Of a DNA stretch of 45,731 nucleotides, positions 34,813 through 43,131 are shown piece by piece. This stretch comes from CAYYAQ01 sp964469555 (lineage in GTDB: Bacteria > Planctomycetota > UBA1135 > UBA2386). The DNA is taken from assembly GCA_964469555.1 (NCBI GenBank), contig CAYYAQ010000022.1, positions 1 to 45,731 on the forward strand, given 5' to 3'. Position numbers and translations under genes: made by a program. The notes below the pieces were generated by a model. That model worked only from the letters and a program-made list of their open reading frames with translations. It had not been told where the DNA came from and did no database searches. The first letter of the stretch is position 1, and each line of letters opens with the position of its first letter.

Positions 34813-36293
34813 CTGGCCGTCCCCAACACGCGCTGCGAGACGAAGACCCGGGGGTCCGAGACAACCGAGTCCGGAATCGTGACGAGCAGTTCCCCCCGCG
34901 CCGCGGGAGGCGAGAACACCCGCGGCGTCCCCGGAGTCGTGACATCTGCGACGCCAGCCTCACCAGGTTCGGCCCGTCCGATCGCCAGTCCCGCCGGACA
35001 GTGCGGTCCGTTGACTCCGGTGAGCAGCTCTCCGCGCAGACGCCAACCGTTGTCGGGGGCGAGGATCTTCACCCGCAACCGACCATCCGGCGCGTGGCCC
35101 ACCACTCGTCCCACGAGCTCGTGCACGTGCCCGTCGAGGCTGCGCAGCAGAAAGGCCCAGATCCTCGTCGACGCCGAGAACGACGTCACGAGGGACTGAC
35201 CGGACCACGGACGCGCCAGGAGCCCCAGGAGCCGTCCTCCATCGAGAGCCCGGTCGAGCAAAGCCGCACCGTTGGGCAGCGTGGAACCCGCGTTCGACGT
35301 CACCAGCCAGCGCTCGCGTACCGGTCGCGGCGCGGGGAACCGCGAAAACGACACCGGGATCAGCCGTTCCTTCGCATCCGTGGACGCCGGAACGCTGCCG
35401 CCGTCCGCCGCTTCCCAGACGACCACCGAACTGATCCCGCGCGGATCCCGGATCGGTTCGACGAACAGACCGACCGGAATGTTCAGCTGCGGGTAACCCC
35501 AGATCATCAGACGACCGACCTGCAGTCCGGCTGGGATCGACCGGTCATCCGTCTCGCTGGTCGTGACCATGTCGCCGCTGTGCCGCAGTCGGGAACCGAG
35601 GTAGGGATTGTCGAGCAGCGTGCAACGCAGAGGCCAACTGTCGACGGCGCGCGCCGGCACGACGAGGAAGTTGAGGACTCCCTGAGCGTCGACCTCCCGA
35701 CAGGTGACCTGCGCGGCGACACGCGCCACAGGGAACGGATCCCGTGCCCGCAGTGGTCTCTTCGTAGCGCGACGTCTTCCGCGGTAGTGCAGGAGCCGCA
35801 CCCGCGCGAGTTCCTTGCCGAACTGGGCACCACGGTCGCCGGGCCTGCCGTGAGCGGGGATGTCGAGAAACCCGACCAAACCATGCCCGACGGTGACCAG
35901 AGGCGCACAGCCCATCAGCTCGTCGCGAGAACGGGCGAGGATCAGTTCATCCACGACACCGAGCGGTCCGACGCGGCGATCGACCACGAGACACACCCTG
36001 GGCGAGTAGCCAACCGGCCCACTCCCACCGCGCAAGGTGCTCTGCGACAGGCCCACCACGCCTTGGAGGGAGGCTTTCGGCTCGCTCGCCGCGAGCGCCG
36101 GTCGCCCGTCGAACAGGATGCTGTACGCACGCAGGGGCAGGGTGACGGCGGTCCGCGCCAGCGATTCGACCGGGGCGATGAGCTCGGGGAACGTGACCCC
36201 GAACACTCCGACGAGGAGCGTCGCGTACAGGCCGACGGGGAAGAGGCGGTTGCGGGGCTCGCCCGAAGAATGCCGGTCTCCCGCGCGACTCAC
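34809..36293 (-). CDS. mreC: MreC-like rod-shape protein, unusually long
   Basis: 494 residues from GTG 36293 (overlaps the mreB stop) against ~280-350 in most MreC. One TM helix (~17-36) and no clear coiled coil after it. The first beta region (RVCLVVDRRVGPLG...GHGLVGFLDIP) resembles the MreC core. LVTSNAGSTLPNGAALLDRAL (~325-345) and LLTGVNGPHCPAGLAIGRA (~430-447) both resemble the MreC 'tSG..g.fP.G..vG' strand, suggesting duplication or insertion of a beta module. MreC is the periplasmic activator of PBP2/RodA. The identification depends on operon position and these motifs. Confidence 0.75.
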   Translation of the reverse strand: MSRAGDRHSSGEPRNRLFPVGLYATLLVGVFGVTFPELIAPVESLARTAVTLPLRAYSILFDGRPALAASEPKASLQGVVGLSQSTLRGGSGPVGYSPRVCLVVDRRVGPLGVVDELILARSRDELMGCAPLVTVGHGLVGFLDIPAHGRPGDRGAQFGKELARVRLLHYRGRRRATKRPLRARDPFPVARVAAQVTCREVDAQGVLNFLVVPARAVDSWPLRCTLLDNPYLGSRLRHSGDMVTTSETDDRSIPAGLQVGRLMIWGYPQLNIPVGLFVEPIRDPRGISSVVVWEAADGGSVPASTDAKERLIPVSFSRFPAPRPVRERWLVTSNAGSTLPNGAALLDRALDGGRLLGLLARPWSGQSLVTSFSASTRIWAFLLRSLDGHVHELVGRVVGHAPDGRLRVKILAPDNGWRLRGELLTGVNGPHCPAGLAIGRAEPGEAGVADVTTPGTPRVFSPPAARGELLVTIPDSVVSDPRVFVSQRVLGTAR

Positions 36294-37348
36294 GCCAGGT
36301 CTTCACCCCCCTCCAGGAAGCGTGCGTAGAGCTCCAGGTTCTCGAGGAAGATGCACGTGCCTCGGGCGACGGTCTCCATCGGGTTTTCCGCGATGCGAGT
36401 TGGGAGTTCCGTCTCGCGTTCTATGAGTTCGGGCAAGCCGCGCAGCAGACTGCCGCCACCGCACATCATGATGCCCGAGCCGACGAGGTCGGCGGCGAGT
36501 TCGGGTGGGGTGCGTTCGAGCACGTTCTTGATGGCGCCGATCACCTTCCGGATGGGTTCCTGCAGTGCCTCGCGGACGTCGACCGAACTGATGATCGCGC
36601 GCCGAGGGAGTCCTGTCAGGGAATCTCGACCGCGCACCTCCACGTCGATCTCCTCGTCGAGAGGAATCGCGGACCCCGCAGCGATCTTCAGCTTCTCGGC
36701 GGTGATCTGCCCGATGAGAATGTTGTACTTGTTGCGGACGTACTGCATCACCGAATCGCTGAAGTCGTCCCCCGCGACCCGCAGGCATTCGGCGGCCACG
36801 ACGTTCGCGAGAGAGATAACAGCGACCTCCGAGGTGCCGCCGCCGATGTCGACGATCATGCAGCCGCGGGGTTCGTGCACCAGAATGTCGGCGCCGATCC
36901 CGGCAGCCGTCGGCTCGTCGACGAGGAACACACGGCGGGCTCCAGCCCGCTCGGCCGAGCTGATCACGGTTCGCTTCTCGACTTTCGTGATGCCCCACGG
37001 CACGGCGATCACGACCTGCGGCTTGATGAACCGCCGGCCACCGTGCGCGCGACGAATGAAGTAGCGCAGCATGGTTTCCGTGATCTCGAAGTCGGCGATG
37101 ACGCCGCTCTTCATCGGTCGAACGGCCTCGAAGCCCGGTGGCGTGCGCCCCAGGTAGTCGAGGGCCGTGTTGCCCACCGCCATTCCGCCCAACAGAACGT
37201 TGTTCGTGCCGCGGCGGACCGCGACGACCGAAGGTTCGTCGACGACGATGCCGTGATCCCGCACGCTGACCAGTGTGTTCGCCGTGCCGAGGTCGATGCC
37301 CAGGTCCTCTGAGAACCGCCTCATCAACCATTCCGCTGGCCTCATCAT
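36290..37348 (-). CDS. mreB: MreB actin-like cell-shape protein
   Basis: 352 residues from ATG 37348, close to the family norm (~345). GGAGGGG lies just upstream and fixes the start; the open frame beyond it is non-homologous. A hydrophobic/amphipathic N-terminus (MMRPAEWLMRRF) would attach to the membrane. ATP-site motifs: phosphate-1 IDLGTANTLV (~18-27), phosphate-2 IVDIGGGTSEVAV, adenosine MMCGGGSLLRGL. Also DEPTAAGIGA and ERTPPEL, typical of MreB. It polymerises under the inner membrane and directs RodA/PBP2. First gene of the mreBCD-mrdA-rodA block, with ~220 nt without a gene before it back to the terminator at 37566. Confidence 0.97.
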   Translation of the reverse strand: MMRPAEWLMRRFSEDLGIDLGTANTLVSVRDHGIVVDEPSVVAVRRGTNNVLLGGMAVGNTALDYLGRTPPGFEAVRPMKSGVIADFEITETMLRYFIRRAHGGRRFIKPQVVIAVPWGITKVEKRTVISSAERAGARRVFLVDEPTAAGIGADILVHEPRGCMIVDIGGGTSEVAVISLANVVAAECLRVAGDDFSDSVMQYVRNKYNILIGQITAEKLKIAAGSAIPLDEEIDVEVRGRDSLTGLPRRAIISSVDVREALQEPIRKVIGAIKNVLERTPPELAADLVGSGIMMCGGGSLLRGLPELIERETELPTRIAENPMETVARGTCIFLENLELYARFLEGGEDLA

Positions 37349-37565
37349 TCGACCCCTCCAGGTCTGATGCGCGAATTGGACTGCGTGCAGTCCGCCCGAG
37401 CACAACGTAGCCTTTGGACGCTCGCCGTGGAAGCGTTGATCCCGGGAAAGCCCCCTGGCAGGCCGCGCCCGTGGCGATCGAGTAGGCGCGGATTGTGCAC
37501 GGGATGTGAGTCGTTCTCCACACACAGGCGACGCCCCGGGGTATACGAAGTCCGCCGTACACGAA

Positions 37566-37588
37566 AAGAGCGGCTCGAAGCCGCTCTT
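37566..37588 (-). terminator. Rho-independent terminator
   Basis: AAGAGCGGCT and AGCCGCTCTT form a perfect 10-bp stem with a 3-nt loop. On the minus strand it is followed by TTTTCG. It is 23 nt past the stop of the 66-residue gene, separating it from mreB. Confidence 0.85.
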
Positions 37589-37611
37589 CTCCTATCCGAA
37601 ACGTCCGATTC

Positions 37612-37812
37612 CTACAGGATCTGATCGGGGTAACGGTCGTTCAGCAGGGTGTAGATCAGGTAGACCGCGCCTGCGAGGAGTGCAAATGTCGTGAAGATGA
37701 TGCCCTCATCGATGCCGGCGCCGCCGGTGTCGACTTCTTCGAGGACGTCGGCTTCCGGCTCGGGAGCGCGCTTGGCGGACCTCTTGGCCTTGTCTGTCTT
37801 CTTGCGTGCCAT
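37612..37812 (-). CDS. 66-residue tail-anchored-type membrane protein
   Basis: 66 residues. GGAGG with a 7-nt gap before the ATG makes the start convincing. The N-terminal ~20 residues are strongly basic (MARKKTDKAKRSAKRAP), then an acidic segment (EPEADVLEEVD), then one TM helix (~38-57, IIFTTFALLAGAVYLIYTLL) and a short polar end. It lies 18 nt after the membrane coiled-coil gene and shares its terminator, so the two are an operon. I do not recognise the family. Confidence 0.75.
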   Translation of the reverse strand: MARKKTDKAKRSAKRAPEPEADVLEEVDTGGAGIDEGIIFTTFALLAGAVYLIYTLLNDRYPDQIL

Positions 37813-37830
37813 GTCTCTTCCTCCGGTGTC

Positions 37831-38700
37831 CTAGTTGGTCCGCGCGGCGGACAGGTTGGTGGAGGCGTTGTCACCGGCGACAACCTTGCCGTTCTTCAGG
37901 GTCAGGCGAGCGAAGCAGAACTTCTTGCTGCTGTCGACTTCGCTGACGGTGGCTTCACCCTTGTAGCCTTCGGTAGCGTTGTAGATGGCGAAGCGAGCAC
38001 CGGACTTCAGGTTCTCGGCGCCGCTCTGCAGTGCGATCGTGACGAGGTTGCCACTCGCGCCAACACGGCTGACGGTGCCGGTGACGAGCGGGTGCAAGGT
38101 CTCGAAGATCGAGGGGTAGCGGCGGTTGACCAGGTCGAGGAGAACGACCTTTTCGCGGATGGTCTGGTCCCGGGTTGCGATGATCGCGCCCTGGTCGCCG
38201 ACCTTGGTGTTCAGGTTCTTGATGCTGAAGTTGGCGTCAGCGAGCTGCTTCAACGCGTCGTTCATCTTGGTCTCGGCCTCGTCCTTCACCTTCTCGGCGG
38301 CGATGGCCTTGTCCATGGAGGCTTTGGAGTCCTGGCGCGCCGCGGCCAGTTCGGTGTCGATCTTGCCCAGGTGGGAGGTAGCAGCCTTCAGCGTGCCCTC
38401 CATCGAGGTGAGGCGACCCTGCAGCGTGGCATTGTCGGCAACGGCCCTCTCGTTCTGGTTCTGCAGACCGGTGTTCGCCGTCGCGAGGATGCCGTTCTTG
38501 CGAAGCTCTTCGTTGTACTTGTTCTGGAACGCGGTCTTCTGCGACCTCAGCTCCTTGGTATCAACATCGTACTTCGTGAGGCTGGCGTCATGCTTCTGCT
38601 TCCAGTGGTCAGCCCGCTGGAGGTAGGTGCCAGAGAAGGCAACGAAGGCGCCGGCGAGGCCCAAGTTGAGAACGAGGAATACGCGACCAATAGGACTCAT
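37831..38700 (-). CDS. Membrane-anchored coiled-coil protein with C-terminal beta domain
   Basis: 289 residues from ATG 38700, chosen because an N-terminal TM helix follows (VFLVLNLGLAGAFVAFSGTYL, ~7-27). The longer frame to 38793 is Pro/Gln rich. Residues ~30-190 are heptad-type coiled coil (ELRSQKTAFQNKYNEELRKN). From ~205 there is a compact beta domain (GTVSRVGASGNLVTIALQSG, then GARFAIYN, GEATVSEVDSSKKFCFARL) that resembles small barrel modules in secretion or envelope proteins. No enzymatic motif. It lies between lnt and the 66-residue gene in the minus-strand block. Confidence 0.75.
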   Translation of the reverse strand: MSPIGRVFLVLNLGLAGAFVAFSGTYLQRADHWKQKHDASLTKYDVDTKELRSQKTAFQNKYNEELRKNGILATANTGLQNQNERAVADNATLQGRLTSMEGTLKAATSHLGKIDTELAAARQDSKASMDKAIAAEKVKDEAETKMNDALKQLADANFSIKNLNTKVGDQGAIIATRDQTIREKVVLLDLVNRRYPSIFETLHPLVTGTVSRVGASGNLVTIALQSGAENLKSGARFAIYNATEGYKGEATVSEVDSSKKFCFARLTLKNGKVVAGDNASTNLSAARTN

Positions 38701-38867
38701 CGTACGAATTTGCTCCGCGAAGAGGATTTGCTGGGGGGGGAGCCAGCTTGTGGGACGGTTGTTTAGGGGGTGCTGCTTGCCAAGGACTTGCATCCCCGGC
38801 TGAGGGGAGGGTCACAGTGCGAGATCCACCCACGGGGCTGGGAATCCTAACTGCTTGCCGAATCTCG

Positions 38868-40487
38868 TCAAGGACCAGAAACAGCGTCGAGGGGATCCCC
38901 GGAAGAGACCCCACCCGAAGGGGACTTCGGCCTCCGGAGTGTATCCCAAGATCGCCGAAGCAGTGCCAGGAGGCCCAGTAGCGACAACAGCACCACCCAG
39001 GTGACGAGCGGACGGAGCCATGGCACCGCGCCCTGCCCCACCTCCGGCACGCGCAGCTCCACCTCGAGTTTCTCGCCTGATTCGTAGGACTTCGGCGGGA
39101 AGGGCAGCCCATCCCTCAGCCGTCCGTCGGGACCGACGACGACCGTCGCGCCGTCTACGGTGCAGCGCACGATTGGGAGGCGGGACTCCAGGGCCCGGCA
39201 AACCGTCAGCGCCACCATCTGTTGGAGCTCGGCGCCGCCCCGATACCAGTTCTCGTTGCTGATCACGACGATGAAGGCGGCGCCCTTGGCGGCCAGGTCT
39301 TCGGTCACGTCGGGAAACGCGTTGTCGTAGCAGATCATCGCGCCGAAGCGGACGCCGTCCGCGGTCTCCAAGAGAGGGCGCGGCGAACCCGGTGCGGTCT
39401 CGGGGAGATACACCCCCATCGCCTCCTCGAACCACCTGCGCACCCAGTCACTCCATGACTTCGGGAGGTAGTCGAGAAACGGTTGGTGCTCGCCACCGGG
39501 GACCACGTGCTGCTTCTCGTGGTGGCCCACGTAACGTCCGCGGTCGTCGACCAACAGCGCGACGACGATGGGCCGCGCACCTTTGCGCTCGAGAATGCCC
39601 CCCTCGATCAGCCGTGTGTTCCGCGCGAGGGCGAACTTCAATTCGGCCTTACGAGGAATCGGATGCACGACCGGCGACTCGGAAGACCCCGTCACGCGAT
39701 GCGCGCAGATCCCCTCCGGCCAGATCACGAGATCCGGCGGGTTCGGCGCGTCGGGCCCGGCGAGACGCTTGGTCGGGTAGAAGACCCTGTCGAGGACGAG
39801 ACCCCTCTGCGTCTCGGGTCTCGTGAACGGGCGGATCCGCGGCTCGAAGAGCAACATCCGCACGGTCTTCGTCGGGCCCTCCGTCTGCGTCCCCGCGGGG
39901 ATCATCGAGGCCGCGTAGACACCCACCGTCACGAGGAGAACGATCAGGCTCCGGCGGTGCGCGGGACGACCGACCCGCCACGCGCGGTACAAGTCCACGC
40001 TCGCCCCCGCGAGCACGCCGATCAGCACGTTGACGAAGATCTCACCCCCCCACCGGAGGCCGCCGAGAAGCACCGGCCACTCCCAGAGACAGTGCGCCGG
40101 CTGGACGTGAGGATACTGGATTTCGACGAAGTGGCCACGCATCCAGTGCACCCCAGCGAGCGCGAGGCCAAACGCGATCGACGAAGGGATCACGCGACCG
40201 AGCGCCCTGGTCCACACCGCCGCGAGGACGTAGTAGAGCCCCCCGAGGAGGCCTACCCCGATGTAGGCCGGCAACGTGATGTGCCGCAGCGAGTAGGAGA
40301 AGAACAGCATGTGCGCCAGCCCGACCAGATAGACCGCGCGCTTGCGCTTCTCGCCTGCCTCGCCCGTGGCGAGGGCGTAGAACGCCATCCACCCGGCGAA
40401 CACCAGCAACTCCGCTCCCGGGAACCACGCCGGCGGCGAGGCCGCACACAATCCGAGTGCCGCGCAGAAAACGAGCCCCCACCTCAT
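38868..40487 (-). CDS. lnt: Apolipoprotein N-acyltransferase
   Basis: 539 residues. The N-terminal ~200 form six to eight TM helices. The nitrilase domain then has the complete catalytic triad: E258 in WPEG, K325 in HHEKQHVVPGGE and C386 in ICYDNAF. A last TM helix (~495-515) precedes a Ser/Pro-rich tail. Lnt N-acylates the N-terminal cysteine of lipoproteins at the outer face of the inner membrane, using phospholipid as donor. Its presence fits a diderm envelope and the lipoprotein-type RND adaptor nearby. The ATG overlaps the moeA stop by 4 nt, so it is coupled to moeA. Confidence 0.94.
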   Translation of the reverse strand: MRWGLVFCAALGLCAASPPAWFPGAELLVFAGWMAFYALATGEAGEKRKRAVYLVGLAHMLFFSYSLRHITLPAYIGVGLLGGLYYVLAAVWTRALGRVIPSSIAFGLALAGVHWMRGHFVEIQYPHVQPAHCLWEWPVLLGGLRWGGEIFVNVLIGVLAGASVDLYRAWRVGRPAHRRSLIVLLVTVGVYAASMIPAGTQTEGPTKTVRMLLFEPRIRPFTRPETQRGLVLDRVFYPTKRLAGPDAPNPPDLVIWPEGICAHRVTGSSESPVVHPIPRKAELKFALARNTRLIEGGILERKGARPIVVALLVDDRGRYVGHHEKQHVVPGGEHQPFLDYLPKSWSDWVRRWFEEAMGVYLPETAPGSPRPLLETADGVRFGAMICYDNAFPDVTEDLAAKGAAFIVVISNENWYRGGAELQQMVALTVCRALESRLPIVRCTVDGATVVVGPDGRLRDGLPFPPKSYESGEKLEVELRVPEVGQGAVPWLRPLVTWVVLLSLLGLLALLRRSWDTLRRPKSPSGGVSSGDPLDAVSGP

Positions 40488-41767
40488 GCGCCGTAGGACT
40501 CGTAGTCCGCGTAGAACACGACCGGCAGCACGAGGTCGGCGGTCGCCTCCGTGTCAGGAGGAATCAGGGCGTACGCCTTGCCCTTCGTCAAACCGAACGG
40601 ATCCCCGCTGGGCTTGGATGGACCGAGTTCCGCGATCAGGGTGCCGTCCGACTCGCACCGGAGCGAAGTCGGTACCGCCTGTTCCCGCCAGTTCTTCCTG
40701 AACGGCACGCCGGCGACGCGAGCCCGCAGCGGTTCTGCCGCCAGCTCCTCGTCCGGCGCGCCGGACAAGAGAGCGATCAACGGGCGCACGAGCAGATCGA
40801 AGACCGTGAACGTCGACGCCGGATTCCCCGGCAAGCCGAACACGAATGTCTTCCGGCGCAGCTCGGTGACCTTCGCGCCCGCCGTGTCGAGACGGCTGCC
40901 GAAGTACGCGGGCTTGCCCGGCTTCAACTTGACTCCGTGAAACACGCGCTCGATCCCGAGTTCGCCGAGGATGTCGTGCACGAGGTCGTGGCTGCCCTTC
41001 GAGACGCCACCGATCGTCAGCAGCACATCTGCCCGATCGAGGCCATCGGTGAGCTTGGCACGGAGGTCGTGATCGTTGTCCTTGGCGATGCCGAGAAGGA
41101 AGGGCTCGCCGCCGCACGCCTGGACCTGGGCCGCGAGGGCGTACGCGTTCGAATTCCTCACCTGGTGCGACGCGGGGACCCTTGCGATGTCCACGACTTC
41201 GTCGCCGGTCGCGAGGACCGCGACGACCGGACGCCGGAACACGGGCACCGGATCGATGCCGAGCACCGCCAGGGCGCCGATCTCGGCGGCTCCGATCCGC
41301 GTCCCCGCTCCGAGCAACAGGTCCCCGACTTCGACTTCGGAACCGACCGGTCGGATGTTGGCTGCGCGGGAAACTTCCTGCGTGAGCTCCACCGTCTGCC
41401 CTTCATCGACGTACCCGGACGTGTTTTCCACGGGTACGACCGCGTCCACGGTCGCGGGCACCACGGCGCCCGTCATGATCCGAATCGCCTCACCATCGGC
41501 GACCTCGCCATCAAAAGGGTGTCCGGCCAGACACGCGCCGACGACCTCCAGCCGGGTGCCGACCGGCAACCCGGGCGCACCGGCGCGGACCGCGTAGCCA
41601 TCCATGGCGGACCGGTCCGTCGCCGGCCACGGGGTGTCCGCCCGGTAGTCCTGGGCCAGCCGTCGTCCCAGAGATCCCAACAGGGTCAGGCTCTCGAGGT
41701 CCACCATGGTGTCCACCACTCGTCGCACCAGATCGCGGGCCTCGTCGAGCGAAATCAGTTCTGCCAT
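40484..41767 (-). CDS. moeA: Molybdopterin molybdotransferase MoeA
   Basis: 427 residues, normal for MoeA (~400-420). Conserved segments: PATDRSAMDGYAV (~48-60), RIMTGAVVP, LATGDEV (~205-211), TIGGVSKGSHDL, KLKPGKPAYFG and GLPGNPAS. It inserts molybdate into MPT-AMP, the last step of basic molybdenum cofactor synthesis, in the cytoplasm. No other moa/mob gene or molybdoenzyme is in the window. Linkage to lnt by a 4-nt overlap seems functionally accidental. It is divergent from the RND pair with 122 nt between start codons. Confidence 0.95.
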   Translation of the reverse strand: MAELISLDEARDLVRRVVDTMVDLESLTLLGSLGRRLAQDYRADTPWPATDRSAMDGYAVRAGAPGLPVGTRLEVVGACLAGHPFDGEVADGEAIRIMTGAVVPATVDAVVPVENTSGYVDEGQTVELTQEVSRAANIRPVGSEVEVGDLLLGAGTRIGAAEIGALAVLGIDPVPVFRRPVVAVLATGDEVVDIARVPASHQVRNSNAYALAAQVQACGGEPFLLGIAKDNDHDLRAKLTDGLDRADVLLTIGGVSKGSHDLVHDILGELGIERVFHGVKLKPGKPAYFGSRLDTAGAKVTELRRKTFVFGLPGNPASTFTVFDLLVRPLIALLSGAPDEELAAEPLRARVAGVPFRKNWREQAVPTSLRCESDGTLIAELGPSKPSGDPFGLTKGKAYALIPPDTEATADLVLPVVFYADYESYGA

Positions 41768-41877
41768 GAAGATCTTTGTAGTTTGTCGAAAGGTCTACGT
41801 ATCCCACCATGTCGCGAACGAGACGCGGTTTCCACCGAGCACCTTCCACAGGGATCTCGTCCGTTCCGATTCCCCGG

Positions 41878-41883
41878 TAACGT
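41878..41883 (+). promoter_or_regulatory. Putative -10 for the RND operon
   Basis: TAACGT (TAnnnT) ends six nt before the ATG at 41890, with no Shine-Dalgarno site. The spacing fits a leaderless transcript. No -35 box is evident. Confidence 0.28.
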
Positions 41884-41889
41884 AGCACC

Positions 41890-43131
41890 ATGCGCCACCC
41901 CTTCTCCACGATCGCCCTCCTGACCTGCATCGGCGGTCTCGGATGCAGTGATTCCGGAGCGACCGCGAAGAAGGGCAACGGTCGGGCTGACGAGCGCCCG
42001 CCCCTGGTCCGGACCGAAATCGTGGCCAAGCGGCGAGTGCAACGAAAGGTCGAGACCACGTCCTACCTGGAATCCGAGCACACGGTCGTCGTCGTGTCGC
42101 GAGTCCTCGGTCGGATCAGCGAAGTCCTGACGGACGAGGGAAAGAAGGTCGTAAAGGGTCAGGTCCTCGCCAGACTCGACGACCGTGAGATCCGCGCTTC
42201 CCTCCTGCAGATCACCTCCCAGGTGCAGGACAAGAAGCACCGCCTGGAGCTCGCAAAGCTCGAACACGAGGCGACCCAGCATCGCCAGGACCAAGCCGAC
42301 ACCGAGTTCCAGAAGGCTACAAAAGACCTCAAGCGTCTGACGAATCTCGACCCGGAACTGGTCTCGCCCAAGGACCTCGACGACGCGAAGTACGCCAAGG
42401 ACAGCGCAACCGCCGCCCTCAAGATCGCCCAGTTCCAGACTCGAAAGGCCGTCCTCGACATCACGACTGCGGCCCAGACGATCAAGGAATGGGAAGCGAA
42501 GGAAGCCGAGTCCAAAATCCAGCTCGCGGAACACGAGATCCTCGCTCCGATGAACGGCGTGGTCAGCCGGCGAGAGGTAAAAGGCGGCGAAGCGATCACC
42601 ACCGCGACGGAGTTGTTCGAAGTCGTCGACATCACGAGCCTGATCACCTACCTCGACCGTCCGCAACAGGAACTGGGCCTGATCCAGAACGCCAAGGTCG
42701 TCGTGTTCACCACCGACGCGTTTCCAGGTCGCGAGTTCAAGGCAGACATCGACGTGATCAGTCCCGTCGTCGACCGCGGCACCGGCTCATTCAAGATCCG
42801 CGTCCGCATCCGCGAGGATGACGCGACCGTGCTCCTGCCCGGGCTGTTCATGCGCGCCGACATCATCACCGAGGAGGACCGCGAGGCGACCATGATCCCG
42901 AAGACCGCCGTGCTCTCCGACGGAGAGGACTCGGTCGTGTTCTTCATCCGGGACCCCCTCGACGGGAAGGGCAAGGCTCGTCGCATGCGCCTGGAGACCG
43001 GCATCGAAGACGATACTTCGATCGAGTGCCGCAATAGCGGCGCACAAGGCCTGCGCCCCGGCGACCTGATCATCGTCAGCGGACAACAGGACCTCAAAGA
43101 CCAGACCGAAGTCGAGATCAGCAAGGACTGA
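41890..43131 (+). CDS. RND efflux periplasmic adaptor (HlyD/MFP family)
   Basis: 413 residues. The N-terminus has a signal sequence ending GGLGC (C19), probably a lipoprotein site though the -3 residue is unusual. The order is typical for membrane-fusion proteins: first half of the lipoyl domain (~70-100; GRISEVLTDEGKKVVKGQVLA), a helical hairpin (~105-210), second lipoyl half (APMNGVVSRREVKGGEAI), beta barrel (~240-330) and a membrane-proximal domain to the end. It bridges the inner-membrane pump and an outer-membrane channel (not in the window). The stop TGA shares one base with the pump ATG (TGATG), so the two are coupled. Confidence 0.9.
   Translation: MRHPFSTIALLTCIGGLGCSDSGATAKKGNGRADERPPLVRTEIVAKRRVQRKVETTSYLESEHTVVVVSRVLGRISEVLTDEGKKVVKGQVLARLDDREIRASLLQITSQVQDKKHRLELAKLEHEATQHRQDQADTEFQKATKDLKRLTNLDPELVSPKDLDDAKYAKDSATAALKIAQFQTRKAVLDITTAAQTIKEWEAKEAESKIQLAEHEILAPMNGVVSRREVKGGEAITTATELFEVVDITSLITYLDRPQQELGLIQNAKVVVFTTDAFPGREFKADIDVISPVVDRGTGSFKIRVRIREDDATVLLPGLFMRADIITEEDREATMIPKTAVLSDGEDSVVFFIRDPLDGKGKARRMRLETGIEDDTSIECRNSGAQGLRPGDLIIVSGQQDLKDQTEVEISKD

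Noticed and set aside
34334..34963. N-terminal extension of the PBP2 frame
   Set aside because: It covers mreD in another frame and is Arg/Pro rich. The GTG at 34333 gives the expected short cytoplasmic start and TM helix.
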